Source of the DNA: Bacteroidales bacterium
Lineage (GTDB): Bacteria > Bacteroidota > Bacteroidia > Bacteroidales > P3
Reading direction: 5' to 3'
DNA length: 62,661 nucleotides
Assembly: GCA_017480185.1 (NCBI GenBank)
Contig: JAFVBC010000013.1
Span: forward strand, 1-62,661
Under the pieces are notes generated by a model. It was not told the origin of the DNA and searched no databases. It saw nothing but the letters and a program-made list of their open reading frames with translations. How positions within the stretch are numbered: position 1 is the stretch's first letter; each line of letters begins with the position of its first letter. The position numbers were made by a program, and so were the translations under genes. This document shows positions 59,873-62,661 of this stretch, in pieces.

Positions 59873-60586
59873 ATGGATAAAGGCAAACTGATACTTTTCC
59901 CGGTGGGCATAGGCGCCGAGAGTCTCGACTGTAGCCTACCCTTAACCAACATGCAATTGCTGACCACCTGTCGCACATTTATAGTGGAAGAGGTGCGCAC
60001 AGCACGGCGTTTCCTTAAACATGCAGTCTACCCCCACCCCATTGACGACACCACTTTCCTCATTCTCAACGAGCACACCCCTACTGAGAGCATTGGTCAC
60101 TATCTTGATGCTGCCCTACAAGGTCAGAACATAGGGCTTTTGAGCGAAGCCGGCCTGCCCTGCATTGCCGATCCAGGTGCACTTGCCACACGCATGGCAC
60201 ACCACATGGGCATAGAGGTAGTGCCACTGGTAGGGCCGTCGTCGTTAATGTTGGCGCTAATGGCAAGTGGCATGAACGGGCAAAACTTTGCATTCAATGG
60301 TTATCTGCCCATCGACCGTTCTAAACGAGCCGTCTCCATACGCCATTTTGAGGAACGAATGTTGCGCGACAAGCAAACACAAATATTCATCGAAGCCCCC
60401 TATCGCAACAACCAACTGCTGGATGCCCTATGCACCACACTGCGATCTTCGACACTTATTTGCGTTGCCGCCGACCTTACGTTACCCACGCAAACAATCA
60501 TCACCCTCTCAACTTCGCAGTGGGCAAAACGGCGCAAAGAGGTTAATCTGCACAAGCGAAACACCGTTTTCCTTATAGGCCAATAG
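59873..60586 (+). CDS. RsmI-like tetrapyrrole-methylase-fold SAM-dependent methyltransferase
   Basis: The 237-residue protein is a paralogue of RsmI: LFPVGIGAESL (8-18) replaces LVPTPVGNLGD, VEEVRTARRFL replaces AEDTRTSRVL, and the SAM-binding LLSEAGLPCIADPG matches SDAGTPGICDPG. It lacks the close match of true RsmI elsewhere. Bacteroidota often carry both; the target of this second form is not known to me, so no symbol is given. It stands alone between the small membrane protein gene and htpG, with a shared terminator at its end. Confidence 0.82.
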   Translation: MDKGKLILFPVGIGAESLDCSLPLTNMQLLTTCRTFIVEEVRTARRFLKHAVYPHPIDDTTFLILNEHTPTESIGHYLDAALQGQNIGLLSEAGLPCIADPGALATRMAHHMGIEVVPLVGPSSLMLALMASGMNGQNFAFNGYLPIDRSKRAVSIRHFEERMLRDKQTQIFIEAPYRNNQLLDALCTTLRSSTLICVAADLTLPTQTIITLSTSQWAKRRKEVNLHKRNTVFLIGQ

Positions 60587-60600
60587 TCCCGTTTGGTGCA

Positions 60601-60647
60601 AAAAAGATAAGTGTGGGCGCACGTTGTGCGCCCACACTTATCTTTTT
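60601..60647. terminator. Bidirectional terminator between methylase and htpG
   Basis: A perfect 22-bp stem (60601-60622 with 60626-60647) with a 3-nt loop has A-rich and T-rich ends that supply a T-run on either strand. It lies between convergent genes, 14 and 17 nt from their stop codons. Confidence 0.92.
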
Positions 60648-60664
60648 TGCAGACCTTACATGGT

Positions 60665-62590
60665 TTATATTATATCCACACTGCGTTTGATAAACCGACT
60701 TAAGGCCTCTCCTTTTAGCAATCCTGCACCCAAAAGAGCAATATCCGTCAGTTGGTTGACCAACGTTTGCTGTTTGTCGGCATCTGTTTCCTCCAACAGG
60801 CGACCGATGAGTGGATGATTGATATTTACCACAAGATTATAGTTTTCGGGCATCTGACCATAGAAGCCCATACCGTCGCCACTTGTTTGTGCCATTTCGC
60901 GGTAGCGACGCATAAATTCACTCTGAGTAACCGTTATGGGTTGTTCGGTGCTTTCAAGACTCTCCAATTGCACCGTGAAACGCTGCTTATCTATGGTTTG
61001 CTCGATGATTGGGCGCAACTTATCCTGCTCGTCTTTCGACAATTTTTCGGGAATGGTTTCGTCTTTGGCAATGAGTTTTTCAATGCTATCGCTATCAACG
61101 CGCACAAAGCGAGTTTTCTCCTTTTTCTGTTCCAGCAGGTTCACAAAATGGCTCTCCAGTGGGCTATCCAACAAAAGCACATCGTAGCCTTTAGCTTTTG
61201 CTTTCTCTATGTAAGGATGTTCGGCATCGGCATCCGAAGCATACAGACACACAAGGCTCTTATCCTTATCGGTTTGCAGGGGGCGTACCTTGTCAAGATA
61301 GCTGTCAATTGTGAAATACTTACCCTCAGTGTTTTTCAAGAGGAAGAACTTCATTGCACGCTCACAGAACTTTTCGTCGGTCAACATGCCATATTGCACA
61401 AATATCTTTATGTCGTCCCACTTCTCCTCCAACTGCGTTGCGCCATCGGTCTTTGCCTCTTCATCGCCATCTGCTTGCTTCTTGGCCTGGGCTTTGCTCA
61501 TCTCCTCCAACTTGTCGGCCACTTTTTTGCTTATGTGCGACGATATTTTTTTCACATTACTATCGCTTTGCAAGTAGCTTCGGCTGACATTGAGAGGAAT
61601 GTCGGGACTGTCTATCACACCGTGTAGCAGCATCAAATAGTCGGGCACTATGCCCTCTACCTGGTCGGTTACGAACACCTGGTTGCAATAGAGCTGTATT
61701 TTATTGCGCGAGGGGTCTATGGTGCGTTTCACCTTGGGGAAATAAAGTATGCCCGTGAGATTGAACGGATAGTCGACATTGAGGTGTATTTGAAAGAGCG
61801 GATCCTCAAAATTCATAGGGTAAAGCTCATGGTAGAACTTGCGATAGTCGTCGTCGGTGAGTGCCGACGGGGCTTTTTTCCATGCCGGTTCGGGGTCATT
61901 GACAATGCGAGGCTGCTTTTTCTCAACACGTTTTGGCTTACCATCTTTGTCGCACTCGGTGTCGCTGTCCTCCCACACGGTCTCCTCGCCAAAGCGTATG
62001 GCCACAGGCATAAAGCGACAATACTTGCGCAGCAAGGCAAGAATGCGCTGCTCTTCGAGAAACTCCTTACAGTCGTCGGCAATGTGAAGCACAATGTCGG
62101 TGCCACGATTGTCGCGATCGGTTGGGTTCATAGTAAACTCAGGGTCGCCATTGCACGTCCAATGTTGTGCAGGTTGGTCGGTCCAGCTCTTGGTAATGAT
62201 CTCCACCCTATCGGCCACCATAAAAGCACTGTAGAACCCCAATCCAAAATGGCCTATCAGTTGTTCATGGTCGTCCTTATATTTATCCAAGAAGTCGGTA
62301 ACGCCACTGAAGGCAATCTGGTTGATGTATTTCTCAACCTCTTCGGCAGTCATGCCAATGCCACAGTCGGAAACAGTGAGTGTACCCTCCTTGGTGTTGA
62401 GGGCAACGTTGATTGTAAGGTCGCCCAACTCGCCCTTAAATTCGCCACGCGAAGCAAGTGTTTTCAACTTTTGAGTGGCATCGACAGCGTTACTTATCAA
62501 CTCACGCAGAAAGATTTCATGGTCGGAGTAGAGGAATTTTTTAATAACCGGAAAGATATTCTCGGTCTGAACGTTCAATTTTCCATTCAT
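60665..62590 (-). CDS. htpG: Molecular chaperone HtpG (Hsp90)
   Basis: HtpG is the bacterial Hsp90, an ATP-driven chaperone dimer. The protein (641 aa from ATG 62590) shows the N-terminal GHKL ATPase: ELISNAVDATQKL (about 30-42, with the catalytic Glu and Asn), SDCGIGMTAEEVEKYI (about 80-95), and GHFGLGFYSAFMVA (about 117-130). The middle domain has YCNQVFVTD and LNVSRSYLQSDSNVKKI, with the conserved Arg. The linker after the ATPase carries a charged stretch (ECDKDGKPKRVEKK). The start MNGKLNVQTENIF fits the family; an ATG 54 nt further upstream also exists. The promoter lies beyond the window. Confidence 0.97.
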   Translation of the reverse strand: MNGKLNVQTENIFPVIKKFLYSDHEIFLRELISNAVDATQKLKTLASRGEFKGELGDLTINVALNTKEGTLTVSDCGIGMTAEEVEKYINQIAFSGVTDFLDKYKDDHEQLIGHFGLGFYSAFMVADRVEIITKSWTDQPAQHWTCNGDPEFTMNPTDRDNRGTDIVLHIADDCKEFLEEQRILALLRKYCRFMPVAIRFGEETVWEDSDTECDKDGKPKRVEKKQPRIVNDPEPAWKKAPSALTDDDYRKFYHELYPMNFEDPLFQIHLNVDYPFNLTGILYFPKVKRTIDPSRNKIQLYCNQVFVTDQVEGIVPDYLMLLHGVIDSPDIPLNVSRSYLQSDSNVKKISSHISKKVADKLEEMSKAQAKKQADGDEEAKTDGATQLEEKWDDIKIFVQYGMLTDEKFCERAMKFFLLKNTEGKYFTIDSYLDKVRPLQTDKDKSLVCLYASDADAEHPYIEKAKAKGYDVLLLDSPLESHFVNLLEQKKEKTRFVRVDSDSIEKLIAKDETIPEKLSKDEQDKLRPIIEQTIDKQRFTVQLESLESTEQPITVTQSEFMRRYREMAQTSGDGMGFYGQMPENYNLVVNINHPLIGRLLEETDADKQQTLVNQLTDIALLGAGLLKGEALSRFIKRSVDII

Positions 62591-62661
62591 ATTGGTGATG
62601 TTTTTATTCGTTTCCTGACATTCTATCAACAAAGAGTGTGCCAAACGGGAGGCGGCTGACA

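Overview
The window reads as chromosomal DNA of a member of the Bacteroidota, most likely order Bacteroidales. The clues are promoters of the Bacteroidetes type (TTG or TTTG, 19-21 bases, then TAnnTTTG), families largely confined to the phylum (DUF3127, DUF6266, a Porin_10-type porin, a protein joining paired HU-like domains to a SPOR domain), a type IX secretion C-terminal sorting domain, and few Shine-Dalgarno sites. GC content is near 50 percent by eye. I cannot name a genus. There are no rRNA or tRNA genes, no CRISPR array, and no transposase or phage genes. This is core chromosome with tightly packed operons.

Layout. 0.3-7.7 kb, plus strand: DUF3127 SSB-like protein, 5-formyl-THF cyclo-ligase, a tail-anchored protein, panD, a flippase-like membrane protein, trxB, a porin and glyS. 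7.8-9.8 kb, minus: arcC then arcB. 10.1-16.7 kb, plus: a thioredoxin-fold secreted protein, mutL, a rhomboid protease and valS. 16.8-23.3 kb, minus: a seven-gene operon transcribed dnk, kdsB, HU/SPOR protein, trmB, yebC, rsmI, mgtC. 23.8-30.0 kb, plus: nadC, yihY, rlmL-like, queG and a TonB-dependent receptor. 30.3-39.1 kb: one giant secreted multidomain protein of 2927 residues. 39.2-41.2 kb: rpmE2, a DUF6266 gene that reads through into the antisense of gpx, and gpx. 41.3-49.1 kb, plus: a thioredoxin-fold protein without cysteines, a large TPR protein, an outer-membrane barrel and folC. 49.3-51.1 kb, minus: hup, then fmt and ribH. 51.3-53.8 kb, plus: rpsP, rimM, a DksA/TraR-like gene and a zinc metallopeptidase. 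53.8-58.0 kb, minus: a barrel lipoprotein, an alpha/beta hydrolase, a U32 peptidase and ThrE. 58.2-62.6 kb: a PatB-type aminotransferase, a small Cys-rich membrane protein, a second RsmI-like methylase and htpG.

The genes serve translation and its fidelity (glyS, valS, fmt, rpsP, rpmE2, rimM, rsmI, trmB, queG, rlmL), cofactors (folate, pantothenate, NAD, riboflavin), redox control (trxB, gpx, thioredoxin-fold proteins) and the envelope (kdsB, porin, barrels, TonB receptor, T9SS cargo).

The most unusual signal is not a gene. Six intergenic elements (A-F, near 0, 10, 23.4, 30, 39.7 and 49.2 kb) share one architecture: runs of degenerate 11-bp units (GG-NNN-TGATAG), perfectly in phase, pointing outward on both sides of a centre that is exactly 10 nt in all six. 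The variable triplet is mostly AGT, ACT, AGA or CGA. I know of no named family with this structure.
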